Assembly: GCF_001442755.1 (NCBI RefSeq)
Contig: NZ_CP006367.1
Span: 992,001-1,056,000 of the forward strand
DNA from: Aureimonas sp. AU20
GTDB lineage: Bacteria; Pseudomonadota; Alphaproteobacteria; Rhizobiales; Rhizobiaceae
DNA: 64,000 nucleotides
Reading direction: 5' to 3'
Positions within the stretch are counted from its first letter, which is position 1. Every line of letters starts with the position of its first letter. The translations under genes and the position numbers were made by a program. The notes under the pieces are model-generated. The model had not been told where the DNA came from, ran no database searches, and worked only from the letters and a program-made list of their open reading frames with translations. This document shows positions 43,726-51,423 of this stretch, in pieces.

Positions 43726-45534
43726 TCAGGCCGACACGAGCGTGGCGGGTCCTTGCGAGGGTGCCGCATCCTTGGGGGCGGGGAGATCGCGCCCGATGCT
43801 TTCGTCGGTGAGGCGGCGACGCCACTTCTCCGAGGCGCGGATCACGGGCTCGGGGTCGAGCTCGAAGGGCGTTGCGAAGACGCCGGACCGGCGCACCGCG
43901 TCGCCCAGCGCCGGGTTGCCGGTGAGCGAGATGAAGACCGGCGCGATCAGAAGTGGGATCGCGATCGGGCAGACCCAGAAGAACAGTTCGAACGCGTAGA
44001 AGAAGGTCAGGAACAGGAGGATCGCGCCGGCGATCACCATCCACCAGGAGGCCTGGAAGGCGGTCTTGAGCGGCAGGCCCTCGTCGTCGCGGTCGGTGGA
44101 CGGCCAGCCGCTGTCGAGGCCGAGCAGGATTTCCGTCACCGCCTTGGACTGGAACATCATCATGATCGGCGCGAGCGCGCTGGTCAGCACCAGCTCGACG
44201 CCGCCGCCGATCAGCGTGGTGAGCGTACCGCCGAAGGCGGTGGAGCGGCGCGTGAAGGCGGTGTAGCAGGCGATCAGCGTCTTGGGCAGCAGCAGCAGCA
44301 GCACGATGCCGAGCAGGAGCAGCAGCGCCTTGCCGGTTTCGGGCTGCGGAAAGACCGGGAAGAGCGAGTCGGCCGGGAAGTAGTTGGGCGCCGGGCTCAG
44401 AATCGGGTCGAGCAGGCTGACCACAAGGAACAGCAGCCAGATCGGCGAGGCCGCATAGGCCATGATGCCGGAGATCATCGATACCCGGCTCCAGAGCCGG
44501 ACATTGGGCGCGGGCACAAGGCGGCCGTGCTGCAGGTTGCCCTGGCACCAGCGCCGGTCGCGCTTGGCGTATTCGATCAGATTGGTCGGCGCTTCCTCGA
44601 ACGAGCCCTGGAGATCGGGATCGACGCGCACCTTGAAGCCCGAGCGCGCCAGAAGCGCGGCTTCCACGAAGTCGTGGGACAGGATGTGGCCGCCGAAGGG
44701 CGGCTTGCCCGACAGGTTCGGCAGGCCGCAATGATCGGCGAAGGCACGGGTGCGGATAATGGCGTTGTGGCCCCAGAACGGCCCTTCGCGCCCTTGGAGC
44801 GAGGCGATGCCGCGCGAGAAGACTGGCGAGTAGAGCCCGGCCGAGAACTGCAGCGCGCGGCCGAAAATGGTGCGCCGGCCGATGATGAGCGGCTGGGTCT
44901 GCAGCAGCGCCAGCTCGGGATCGGCGTCCATGCGCGCGACCATTTCAAGCATGGTCTCGGGCCGCATCAGCGAGTCGGCATCGAGGATCAGCATGTAGTC
45001 GTAGGCGCCGCCGCAATTGGTGACGAAGTCGGCGATGTTGCCGGCCTTGCGGCCGACGTTCTTCTTGCGGTTGCGATAATAGAGATGGCCGCCGGCCTCC
45101 AGCGCAGCGGCGACCGAGAAGGTCGCGCGCCGCTCGGCCGCCACGGCCTCGGCTTTGGTGGAGTCGCTGAGGATGTGGACGTCGAAATGGTCGAGCCGGC
45201 GGATCGCCTGCAGGCCCTCGATCATGGCGGCGACGCGCGCCAGAACGGCGTCGGCGTCCTCGTTGTAGACCGGCATGAGAATGGCGGTGCGGCTTTGCGA
45301 GCGGCGCCCGTCGGGCGCGGCTGTCCAGCGCCGGCCGCGCCGGGAGAAGATGCCGACCACCGCCGTGTTGAAACCCCAGGCGAGCCAGAGGCAGCACACG
45401 ATCAGGAGCAGCACCTGCACCACATGCAGCCAGGTCGTGCCGTTCGCGGTGATGACCACGGCGAAGAGCACGCCCGCCACCACGGCGAGGAGAAGCGCGA
45501 AGAGCGCGAAGAACAGTCTACCCAATACGATCAC
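43726..45534 (-). CDS. opgH: Glucans biosynthesis glucosyltransferase OpgH
   Basis: Inner-membrane processive GT2 enzyme that polymerises the beta-1,2-glucan backbone of osmoregulated periplasmic glucans from UDP-glucose. The 602-residue protein has two N-terminal helices, then the catalytic domain. This contains TAILMPVYNEDADAVLARV, the DADS motif in MLILDADSLMRPETM, HDFVEAALLARSGF and the QxxRW-like RDRRWCQGNLQH. Several C-terminal helices follow. It is shorter than E. coli OpgH because the long N-terminal extension is absent. GTG 45534 is the start; an in-frame TGA lies just upstream. It is downstream of opgG and a small gene on the same strand. Confidence 0.93.
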   Translation of the reverse strand: MIVLGRLFFALFALLLAVVAGVLFAVVITANGTTWLHVVQVLLLIVCCLWLAWGFNTAVVGIFSRRGRRWTAAPDGRRSQSRTAILMPVYNEDADAVLARVAAMIEGLQAIRRLDHFDVHILSDSTKAEAVAAERRATFSVAAALEAGGHLYYRNRKKNVGRKAGNIADFVTNCGGAYDYMLILDADSLMRPETMLEMVARMDADPELALLQTQPLIIGRRTIFGRALQFSAGLYSPVFSRGIASLQGREGPFWGHNAIIRTRAFADHCGLPNLSGKPPFGGHILSHDFVEAALLARSGFKVRVDPDLQGSFEEAPTNLIEYAKRDRRWCQGNLQHGRLVPAPNVRLWSRVSMISGIMAYAASPIWLLFLVVSLLDPILSPAPNYFPADSLFPVFPQPETGKALLLLLGIVLLLLLPKTLIACYTAFTRRSTAFGGTLTTLIGGGVELVLTSALAPIMMMFQSKAVTEILLGLDSGWPSTDRDDEGLPLKTAFQASWWMVIAGAILLFLTFFYAFELFFWVCPIAIPLLIAPVFISLTGNPALGDAVRRSGVFATPFELDPEPVIRASEKWRRRLTDESIGRDLPAPKDAAPSQGPATLVSA

Positions 45535-45704
45535 GGATGCGCTCGCTCACAAGGATGTTTCGCGGGACGGGGACACCATCATTAGACCTTGACGGAATCA
45601 TGGGAGCCAGGCCGGCCCGGCTTTGCTGCCCCGCCGATAGCACATCGGGCGAGGCCGCGCTGCGGCAACGAGGACGGCGGCCCGGGAGGCCGCCGCTGGA
45701 TCGT

Positions 45705-46031
45705 CTAATGGCCTTCGCCGACGCCGTGCGTCAGGTGCTCGCGCAGGATCGGGCGCACCGGCATGGCGAGCGGCGAGCGAGGCTGGGGCAGAACCAGCTT
45801 GCGCAGGAAGGCGAGCGCCTTGCGCTTGCCCAGGCGCGCGGCCTCGATCACAACCTGCGGCTCCGGCCCGGTTCGCCCGTCGAAGGCGAGCCGCTCGGCG
45901 ATCGCGGCCAGGACCTCCTCCTCCGACAGGTCCGGCCGGTTCACGAGATAGCCCACGGGCCGCGAATCGAAGAAGCGATCGGCCTCCGCCGTGTTGGTGC
46001 GCACCGAGAGCGTCGTGTCGCGGCCGATCAC
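45705..46031 (-). CDS. Small soluble protein between opgG and opgH
   Basis: A 108-residue protein whose GTG start (46031) overlaps the opgG stop by four bases (GTGA), implying translational coupling; ATG 46046 is an alternative. Codon third positions are strongly GC-rich, supporting a real gene. No signal peptide or membrane helix is present. The sequence is Arg/Glu/Leu-rich, with helical stretches LSEEEVLAAIAERLAF and VVIEAARLGKRKALAFLRKLVL. I recognise no family. Its place inside the opgG-opgH transcription unit suggests a role in glucan synthesis or its control, but that is inference. Confidence 0.65.
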   Translation of the reverse strand: MIGRDTTLSVRTNTAEADRFFDSRPVGYLVNRPDLSEEEVLAAIAERLAFDGRTGPEPQVVIEAARLGKRKALAFLRKLVLPQPRSPLAMPVRPILREHLTHGVGEGH

Positions 46032-47665
46032 GGGCGTCCCGTCCATTGATAGAGCCACGTCTCGGAGATGATGCGCTGGTTGAAGGAGAGCTTGGCGCGC
46101 AACTCCACCGGGCTGGCGTTCAGCTTCTCCAGCTCGATCGACAGGCGCCAGCCGCCGCCCGGCAGGCGGGAGATGCCGCTATGCACGAGACGCGCGCCGT
46201 CCGGCACGTCGATGATCGGCACGACGATCGCGTCGCCCGGCAGGTTCTCGGCCGTGCCGCCGGCGAAGTTGATCTCGAAGCGGCGAAGGCCGGTGTCGGA
46301 CGTGTCGGCCGCGTTGCCGCCGACGCCCGCGAAGGTTCCCGCCACGCTCGCCACATGGCTGCGCATCTCGTCGAGATAGCCCCAGTGCATGCGGTAGCGG
46401 AACTCGTATTGCGAGCCGGCCTTGGGCCGCTCCTCGGGAACCCAGAAGGCGACGATATTGTCGTTGGCCTCCGAATCGGTCGGGATTTCGACCAGCTGGA
46501 TGATGCCCCGGCCCCAGTCTCCCAGCGGCTCGATCAGGAGCGAGGGGCGCATTTCGTAATGGGCCTGGACGTCCTCGTAATGCGAGAACTCGCGGTCGCG
46601 CTGCAGGAGGCCGAACATCTTGGGCGAGGTCTCGGCGAAGTAGGAGAGCGCGAGATCGTCCGGGTTCTTGAGTGGGCGCCACAGGCGCTCGCCGTTCGGG
46701 CGCTGGATGAACAGGCCGTCGCTGTCGTGGACCTCGGGGCGGAAATCCTCGCGCGTGGCGTGGTCGTTCTCGCCGAAATAATACATCGAGGTCAGCGGCG
46801 CGACGCCCAGCCGCTCCACCTCGCCGCGGAAGAACAGGCGCGCCGTCACGTCGATGACGGTCTGCGGGCCCGGCTTCAGCAGGAAGGCGTAGGCGCCGGT
46901 CAGGCTCGGCCCTTCCAGCTCGGCGAAGATCTGGACGGTTTCGTCGGCCGGCTGCGGCTTCACGATGTAGAAGGCGGTGAAGCGCGGGAATTCCTCGGCC
47001 GTCGTGGTCGCCGTGTTGATGGCGAGGCCGCGCGCCGAAAGGCCGTAGCGATTGTTCATGCCGAGCGCGCGGAAATAGGACGCGCCGAGGAAGGACACGA
47101 GCTCGTCGTAGAGATCGGGCCGGTCGAGCGGATAGTTGAGGCGGAAGCCGGCGACGCCGGGAAGCTGGATGTTCTGGAAGACCGACGGATCGAGCGGCGC
47201 GAGGAACTCGAAATTGGCGCCCGAGAAGACCTGCGGCTGGAAATGCGCGCCGTCGCCCACGTAGATGCGAGTGATGGCCTTGTAGAGGAAGCCCGGGAAA
47301 TAGGCCTGCATCTGGAAGTTCAGCGGCTCGTTCGCCCAGACCGTCTGGTCGCGGCGATAGAGGATGCGCCGGTAATGGTCGTAGTCGAGATCCGTGATCG
47401 GCTGCGGCAGTTCGTTCGGCGGCTCCTGATAGGGCTGGGCCGCGCGGTTGCGCAGCGCCGCCGACAGGGCGTCGAAGGAGAAGGCATTGAGATCGACCGT
47501 CGTGGGCGGGGCGGCGGGCTGCGCGGGCGCGGCCTGCTGCGGTGCGGCAGGAGCCGGCTGCGGCTGCGGGTCCTGAGCTCGGGCCTCGGCCCAAAGCAGG
47601 GTGAACACACTGCCCAAGCCGTATTTCAACGCCGTGCGTCGGGAAAGATGCGAGGGTCTCGTCAC
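46028..47665 (-). CDS. opgG: Periplasmic glucan biosynthesis protein OpgG
   Basis: Periplasmic partner of OpgH needed for glucan synthesis and branching. The 545-residue product starts with a twin-arginine signal (SRRTALKYGLGSVFTLLWAEA, ARA cleavage region), unlike E. coli OpgG, and resembling OpgD-type export. A Pro/Ala-rich linker follows. The mature two-domain beta structure has FQMQAYFPGFLYKAI, FEFLAPLDPSVFQ, MYYFGENDHATREDFRPEVHDSDGL and ETSPKMFGLLQRDREFSHYED, all conserved in OpgG/OpgD. GTG 47665 is the start. It overlaps the small gene downstream. It could be called opgD on the Tat signal, but gene order supports opgG. Confidence 0.92.
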   Translation of the reverse strand: MTRPSHLSRRTALKYGLGSVFTLLWAEARAQDPQPQPAPAAPQQAAPAQPAAPPTTVDLNAFSFDALSAALRNRAAQPYQEPPNELPQPITDLDYDHYRRILYRRDQTVWANEPLNFQMQAYFPGFLYKAITRIYVGDGAHFQPQVFSGANFEFLAPLDPSVFQNIQLPGVAGFRLNYPLDRPDLYDELVSFLGASYFRALGMNNRYGLSARGLAINTATTTAEEFPRFTAFYIVKPQPADETVQIFAELEGPSLTGAYAFLLKPGPQTVIDVTARLFFRGEVERLGVAPLTSMYYFGENDHATREDFRPEVHDSDGLFIQRPNGERLWRPLKNPDDLALSYFAETSPKMFGLLQRDREFSHYEDVQAHYEMRPSLLIEPLGDWGRGIIQLVEIPTDSEANDNIVAFWVPEERPKAGSQYEFRYRMHWGYLDEMRSHVASVAGTFAGVGGNAADTSDTGLRRFEINFAGGTAENLPGDAIVVPIIDVPDGARLVHSGISRLPGGGWRLSIELEKLNASPVELRAKLSFNQRIISETWLYQWTGRP

Positions 47666-47928
47666 GGGAATGGCGATCTTCTTCTCGTTGAGGGCGCGCG
47701 CGTTTGAGCATATGCGAAAAGGCTTGAATAGCCTAGCTTTCGCTCAACTCGCCAACAAGGTCACCAGCTTTAGCCGGCCACACGCGGCAGGATTTCCGCT
47801 TGCCGCTCGCCGCCGATGGGACGACGTGCCGCAACCCTGCCCGCTGACCCCAGCTTTTGGGCGGAAATGAGGACCGCCCCCGCGAACCGGACCCTCGCCC
47901 CGCACCCCCGCGCGCCGAACTCGCGCCT

Positions 47929-48441
47929 CTAGCGAAGCCGGCGCAGGCGCGCGCTCAGGAGATGGTCGACCTGCTGGAGCGAGGCGAGAAGCCCTTGGCG
48001 CTCGGGTCCTTCCATGGAATTGCCCAGTTCGGTCTCGAGCCGCATCCAGAGCGTGCGCACGCGCTGCTTGGCCGCTTCCCCGGCCGGCGTCAGCGTCACC
48101 ATGGTCCGCCGGGCGTCGCGGCTGTTGGACTCGCGCAGGACGAGGCTCTTCTCGATCAGGCGATCGAGCATCTTGGAAACCGTGGAGGGGCGAACGGCCA
48201 GCTGTTCGGCCAGGGCCGAGACGCTGACGGACTCGCCCGGCGTCAGACGAACCAGAAGCTGGTCCTGGCCCGGATGCAGATCGATCTGCGCCAGGAGAAG
48301 GGCGAGAAAGGCGCGCGTCGACTTGGAGATCGACAGGAGCGCCGTGACCAGTTGCGCTTCGTCGTCCACCGCATTCGAAGGAGGGGAAGAGACCATCGTG
48401 TCCGGCACGCCTTGGCCCCGCAAACTGATACGCTCGTTCAT
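47929..48441 (-). CDS. MarR-family transcriptional regulator
   Basis: Winged-helix repressor of 170 residues from ATG 48441 (ATG 48477 and 48396 are alternatives). The DNA-binding core has LLVRLTPGESVSVSALAEQL and VRPSTVSKMLDRLIEKSLVL, with the wing RESNSRDARRTMVTLTPAGE. N- and C-terminal helices for dimerisation flank it. MarR proteins usually respond to phenolic or oxidant ligands and control nearby genes. An inverted repeat of 10-bp arms overlaps the possible start codons, suggesting autoregulation. The gene lies downstream of pabA on the same strand. The regulated targets are not clear. Confidence 0.87.
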   Translation of the reverse strand: MNERISLRGQGVPDTMVSSPPSNAVDDEAQLVTALLSISKSTRAFLALLLAQIDLHPGQDQLLVRLTPGESVSVSALAEQLAVRPSTVSKMLDRLIEKSLVLRESNSRDARRTMVTLTPAGEAAKQRVRTLWMRLETELGNSMEGPERQGLLASLQQVDHLLSARLRRLR

Positions 48442-48477
48442 GCGAAACGATATGCAAGAAGCCCTGACGTTTCGCAT
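48440..48477. promoter_or_regulatory. Spaced inverted repeat at the marR start
   Basis: ATGCGAAACG at 48440-48449 and its exact reverse complement CGTTTCGCAT at 48468-48477 are separated by 18 bp. They overlap two possible marR start codons. This could be an autoregulatory operator, or two half-sites for dimers two to three turns apart. Confidence 0.45.
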
Positions 48478-48605
48478 TTAAGTAATTATAAGCTGGCTGA
48501 CGACCGAGGCGATAAAGTGGCCTTGTTTGATCGAGCGTTCAGCCCCATGGGCCGCTGTGGGGCTTCAAGCCTTTGAGACGTCTCGAAAAATCCGCAAAAA
48601 CGCGG

Positions 48606-49214
48606 TCAAGTCCCTTGATCCGACGCGGGATCGACCCGTTTCCGACCAATCAATGTCCTGAAATTGGCCAGTATCCGGCTGCCCTGCGGGGTTAGGACCG
48701 ATTCGGGATGGAACTGGATTCCCCATGTCGGATGGCCGAGATGTCGCAGGGCCATGATCTCGCCCTCCGGCGACCACGCGACCGCGCGAAGGCTCCGCTC
48801 CATCTCCGCCGTCGAGCGCACGATCAACGAATGGTAGCGCCCGGCCTCCATCGGATCGGGCAAGCCGGCAAACAGGGCGTCGCCCTCGTGGCGAAGCGGC
48901 GAGGCCATGCCGTGCATCGGGCGCAGGGCCGGGCCGACCACGCCGCCGAAGGCCGCGCCGATCACCTGATGCCCCAGGCACACGCCGAGCATCGGCACAC
49001 GCCCGGAGAAGGCGTGGACGCAGGCGAGGCTGACGCCGGCTTCCGCCGGGCCGCAGGGGCCGGGAGACAGGACGATGGCATCGGGCGCCAGCGCCTCGAT
49101 CTCGCCGAGCGTGATGCGGTCGCTGCGCACGCTTCGGACGCGAAGGTCGAGGCGTTCGAGATAGCGCGCGAGATTGGCGGCGAAGCTGTCGTAATTGTCG
49201 AGAAGCAGGATCAC
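48606..49214 (-). CDS. pabA: Aminodeoxychorismate synthase glutamine amidotransferase PabA
   Basis: Class I glutamine amidotransferase subunit of 202 residues that feeds ammonia to PabB. The family start is ILLLDNYDSFAANLARYLE, SPGPCGPAEAG forms the oxyanion strand, and the catalytic Cys is in LGVCLGHQVIGAAFGG. RYHSLIVR and WGIQFHPESVLTPQG supply the His-Glu of the triad. GTG 49214 overlaps the pabB stop by four bases. Pairing with a PIKGT-type component I indicates folate rather than tryptophan synthesis, although such subunits can serve both. Confidence 0.9.
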   Translation of the reverse strand: MILLLDNYDSFAANLARYLERLDLRVRSVRSDRITLGEIEALAPDAIVLSPGPCGPAEAGVSLACVHAFSGRVPMLGVCLGHQVIGAAFGGVVGPALRPMHGMASPLRHEGDALFAGLPDPMEAGRYHSLIVRSTAEMERSLRAVAWSPEGEIMALRHLGHPTWGIQFHPESVLTPQGSRILANFRTLIGRKRVDPASDQGT

Positions 49215-50644
49215 GACGGGCTCCCGTCCCCCGGCTCGATGGTTGACCCGGCTGCATAGGCGGCGAAGGCGTCGAGAATGCGCTGGGCCTTGGTCGCGGT
49301 TTCCCGGAACTCCGCTTCGCCTTCGGACAGGATCGTCACGCCCCCGCCCGCACCGAAGCGCGCCCGCCCGGCTTCGAACTCCACGGTGCGGATGGCGATC
49401 GACAGATCGGCCGCTCCGTCGAAGCCGAGATGGGCGATGGCGCCGCAATAAAGGTCGCGCCTGCGCCCTTCCAGTTCGGTGATGATATCGCAGGCGCGGA
49501 TCTTGGGCGCGCCGGTGATGGAGCCGCCGGGAAAGCTGGCCCGCAGGAGCGATCCGATCCCCTCCTCGGGGCGCAGCCGGGCGCGAACCTCGGACACGAG
49601 ATGGTGGACGCCGGCAAAGCTCTCCAGCGCGCAGAGCGAGGGAACCTCGACGCTGTCGGGCTCCGCCACGCGCGACAGGTCGTTGCGCAGGAGATCGACG
49701 ATCATGACGTTCTCGGCCCGGTCCTTGGCGGAGGCGAGCAACGCGCTCGCCGCCTGCGCGTCCTCTTCGGGATCGGCCATCCGCCGCGCGGTGCCCTTGA
49801 TGGGCCGCGTTTCCACATCGCGGCCACGAAGGCGCAGGAACAGCTCGGGCGAGGCCGAGGCGACCACCCGGTCCTCCATGTCGAGATAAGCCGCGAAGGG
49901 CGCGGGGTTCACCTGGCGCAGTACGCGGTAGAAGCCGAACGGATCGAAGCCCTCCGGCAGATCGGCCTCGAAGCGGCGCGCGACATTGGCCTGATAGATG
50001 TCGCCGGCGCGGATGAAGTCCCGCACCCGCTCCACCATCGCGGCATAGGTCTCCACCGTGCGATCGGAGCGCCAGACAAGGGCCTGCGCTGGCGCGGCCG
50101 GGTCCGGCGGGGGAGGCGTCGAGAGAGCTTTGCGGAACTCACCGATCCGCCGCCGCGCCTGCGCCTCGCGCAAGGCGAGCGGCGAGGCGGCGTTGAGATG
50201 AGAGGAAAAGCCGCTGGAGACGATCTCGGCGCGGCCTGTCTCGTGGTCGAAGACGAGGGCGGTATCGTAGAGGCCGAGCGCGATCAGGGGCCTTGCGGGC
50301 TCGAAGTCCGGCGTCCGGCGCAGCTCCTCAGTGAAATGGCTGGCCTCGTAGCTGATGAAGCCGGCGAGGCCGGGGCCGAGACGGGTCTTGTCGTCCCCCT
50401 CCGCGCGGTAGCGCGCCAGCACCTGGTCGATGGCCGCGAAGGGGCAGCCGGAGAACCGCTCCGTGCCGAGGCTTGCGCCCTCGAGCGATGCGGTGAAGCC
50501 GGCAAAGGGCGCGGCCAGAACGGCCGAGCGCCGCCCGTTCGGCCCGCCGGGCGCGGCGCTGTCGAGAAAGGCGAGGCGGCCGAGCGGGCGCAGGCGCCGG
50601 GCGGCCTCCGCCGCATCGCATCCCTCGAACGCTTCGCGCCACAT
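49211..50644 (-). CDS. pabB: Aminodeoxychorismate synthase component I PabB
   Basis: Chorismate-utilising enzyme of 477 residues that aminates chorismate to 4-amino-4-deoxychorismate for p-aminobenzoate and folate. The C-terminal domain carries the RPIKGTARR motif, whose Lys is the PabB nucleophile (anthranilate synthase has Ala there). It also has AENVMIVDLLRNDLSRVAEPDSV, FPGGSITGAPKIRACDIITELE and RFGAGGGVTILSEGEAEF. This distinguishes it clearly from TrpE. The N-terminal domain is typical but divergent. It overlaps pabA by 4 bases and no PabC lyase follows. The upstream neighbours on the same strand are lutA-lutB-lutC. Confidence 0.92.
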   Translation of the reverse strand: MWREAFEGCDAAEAARRLRPLGRLAFLDSAAPGGPNGRRSAVLAAPFAGFTASLEGASLGTERFSGCPFAAIDQVLARYRAEGDDKTRLGPGLAGFISYEASHFTEELRRTPDFEPARPLIALGLYDTALVFDHETGRAEIVSSGFSSHLNAASPLALREAQARRRIGEFRKALSTPPPPDPAAPAQALVWRSDRTVETYAAMVERVRDFIRAGDIYQANVARRFEADLPEGFDPFGFYRVLRQVNPAPFAAYLDMEDRVVASASPELFLRLRGRDVETRPIKGTARRMADPEEDAQAASALLASAKDRAENVMIVDLLRNDLSRVAEPDSVEVPSLCALESFAGVHHLVSEVRARLRPEEGIGSLLRASFPGGSITGAPKIRACDIITELEGRRRDLYCGAIAHLGFDGAADLSIAIRTVEFEAGRARFGAGGGVTILSEGEAEFRETATKAQRILDAFAAYAAGSTIEPGDGSPS

Positions 50645-50781
50645 GCCGGCCTGTTCCCCCTGCTCGTTGCCGCTCGCCCGCCTGCCCGAACGGCGGCGGG
50701 CTCAGCGTCTCGCCTCCCGATAGAATCTGGCGGCCGGCCTGTCGATCCGAAAGCCGACCTGCGAACCAGCGTCGCCGCCTC

Positions 50782-51423
50782 TCAGTCTTCGATCAGGAAG
50801 ATGTGCAGCGTCGCGGGGCCGTGGACGCCGATCACCAGACTGCCCTCGATGTCGGTCGTGCCGCTCGGGCCGGTGACGATCACGAGATTGCGGCTGCGGG
50901 CGAGGTCGAAGCGGGCGAAGGCCTCTTCCAGATGCGGCACGATGTCGGACACGCGCAGCGCGACGAGGTGATGCAGCGGCATGAACGCGTCGAGGATCGC
51001 CATATCCGCGCCGGAGCGGATCACGAGGCTCGCGGTTTCCGCGATGGCGCATTCGGCCATCGACAGGGCGACGCGATCGTCCACCTCATGCGACAGCGCG
51101 GCGCCGCTGTCCGCCCACGAGAGGTTTTGCAGGGCGGGGAGCGGCTGGAGCTTCAGCGCCGGCTCGCGGCCTCGCCGCGCCAGATGCGCCGCCACAGCGC
51201 CGGGCAGGGCCGCCAAGCCGGCGACGCGTTCCGACGAGGCGCCGGGCGGCAGCCGTGTCACCGCCGCTTCGAACAGCGAAACGAGATCGCCTTCGGGCAG
51301 GCGCGGGCGCACGCGCTCCGGCTCGGCCAGCAGCACGTCGGCCTCGGCCTGGATCGCGGCAGCGGACTTGGCTGGGCCGAGCGCCCGGCCGATCGCCGAG
51401 AAGATGGCCTCCCGCGCGCTCAT
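50782..51423 (-). CDS. lutC: L-lactate utilisation protein LutC (LUD domain)
   Basis: LUD-domain subunit of the LutABC L-lactate oxidase system, 213 residues. The family core is VDDRVALSMAECAIAETASLV, followed by LVALRVSDIVPHLEEAF and the C-terminal VTGPSGTTDIEGSLVIGVHGPATLHIFLIED. ATG 51423 overlaps the lutB stop (ATGA). LutC is cytoplasmic and is thought to act with the iron-sulphur subunits LutA and LutB to oxidise L-lactate to pyruvate. It is the last gene of the three-gene operon. Confidence 0.92.
   Translation of the reverse strand: MSAREAIFSAIGRALGPAKSAAAIQAEADVLLAEPERVRPRLPEGDLVSLFEAAVTRLPPGASSERVAGLAALPGAVAAHLARRGREPALKLQPLPALQNLSWADSGAALSHEVDDRVALSMAECAIAETASLVIRSGADMAILDAFMPLHHLVALRVSDIVPHLEEAFARFDLARSRNLVIVTGPSGTTDIEGSLVIGVHGPATLHIFLIED

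Noticed and set aside
48575..48584. GAGACGTCTC palindrome near the pabA end
   Set aside because: Only 10 bp, beyond the pabA stop, with no clear promoter it could serve; likely chance.
49211..50644. Anthranilate synthase component I (TrpE)
   Set aside because: The PIKGT motif with Lys is diagnostic of PabB; TrpE has PIAGT.
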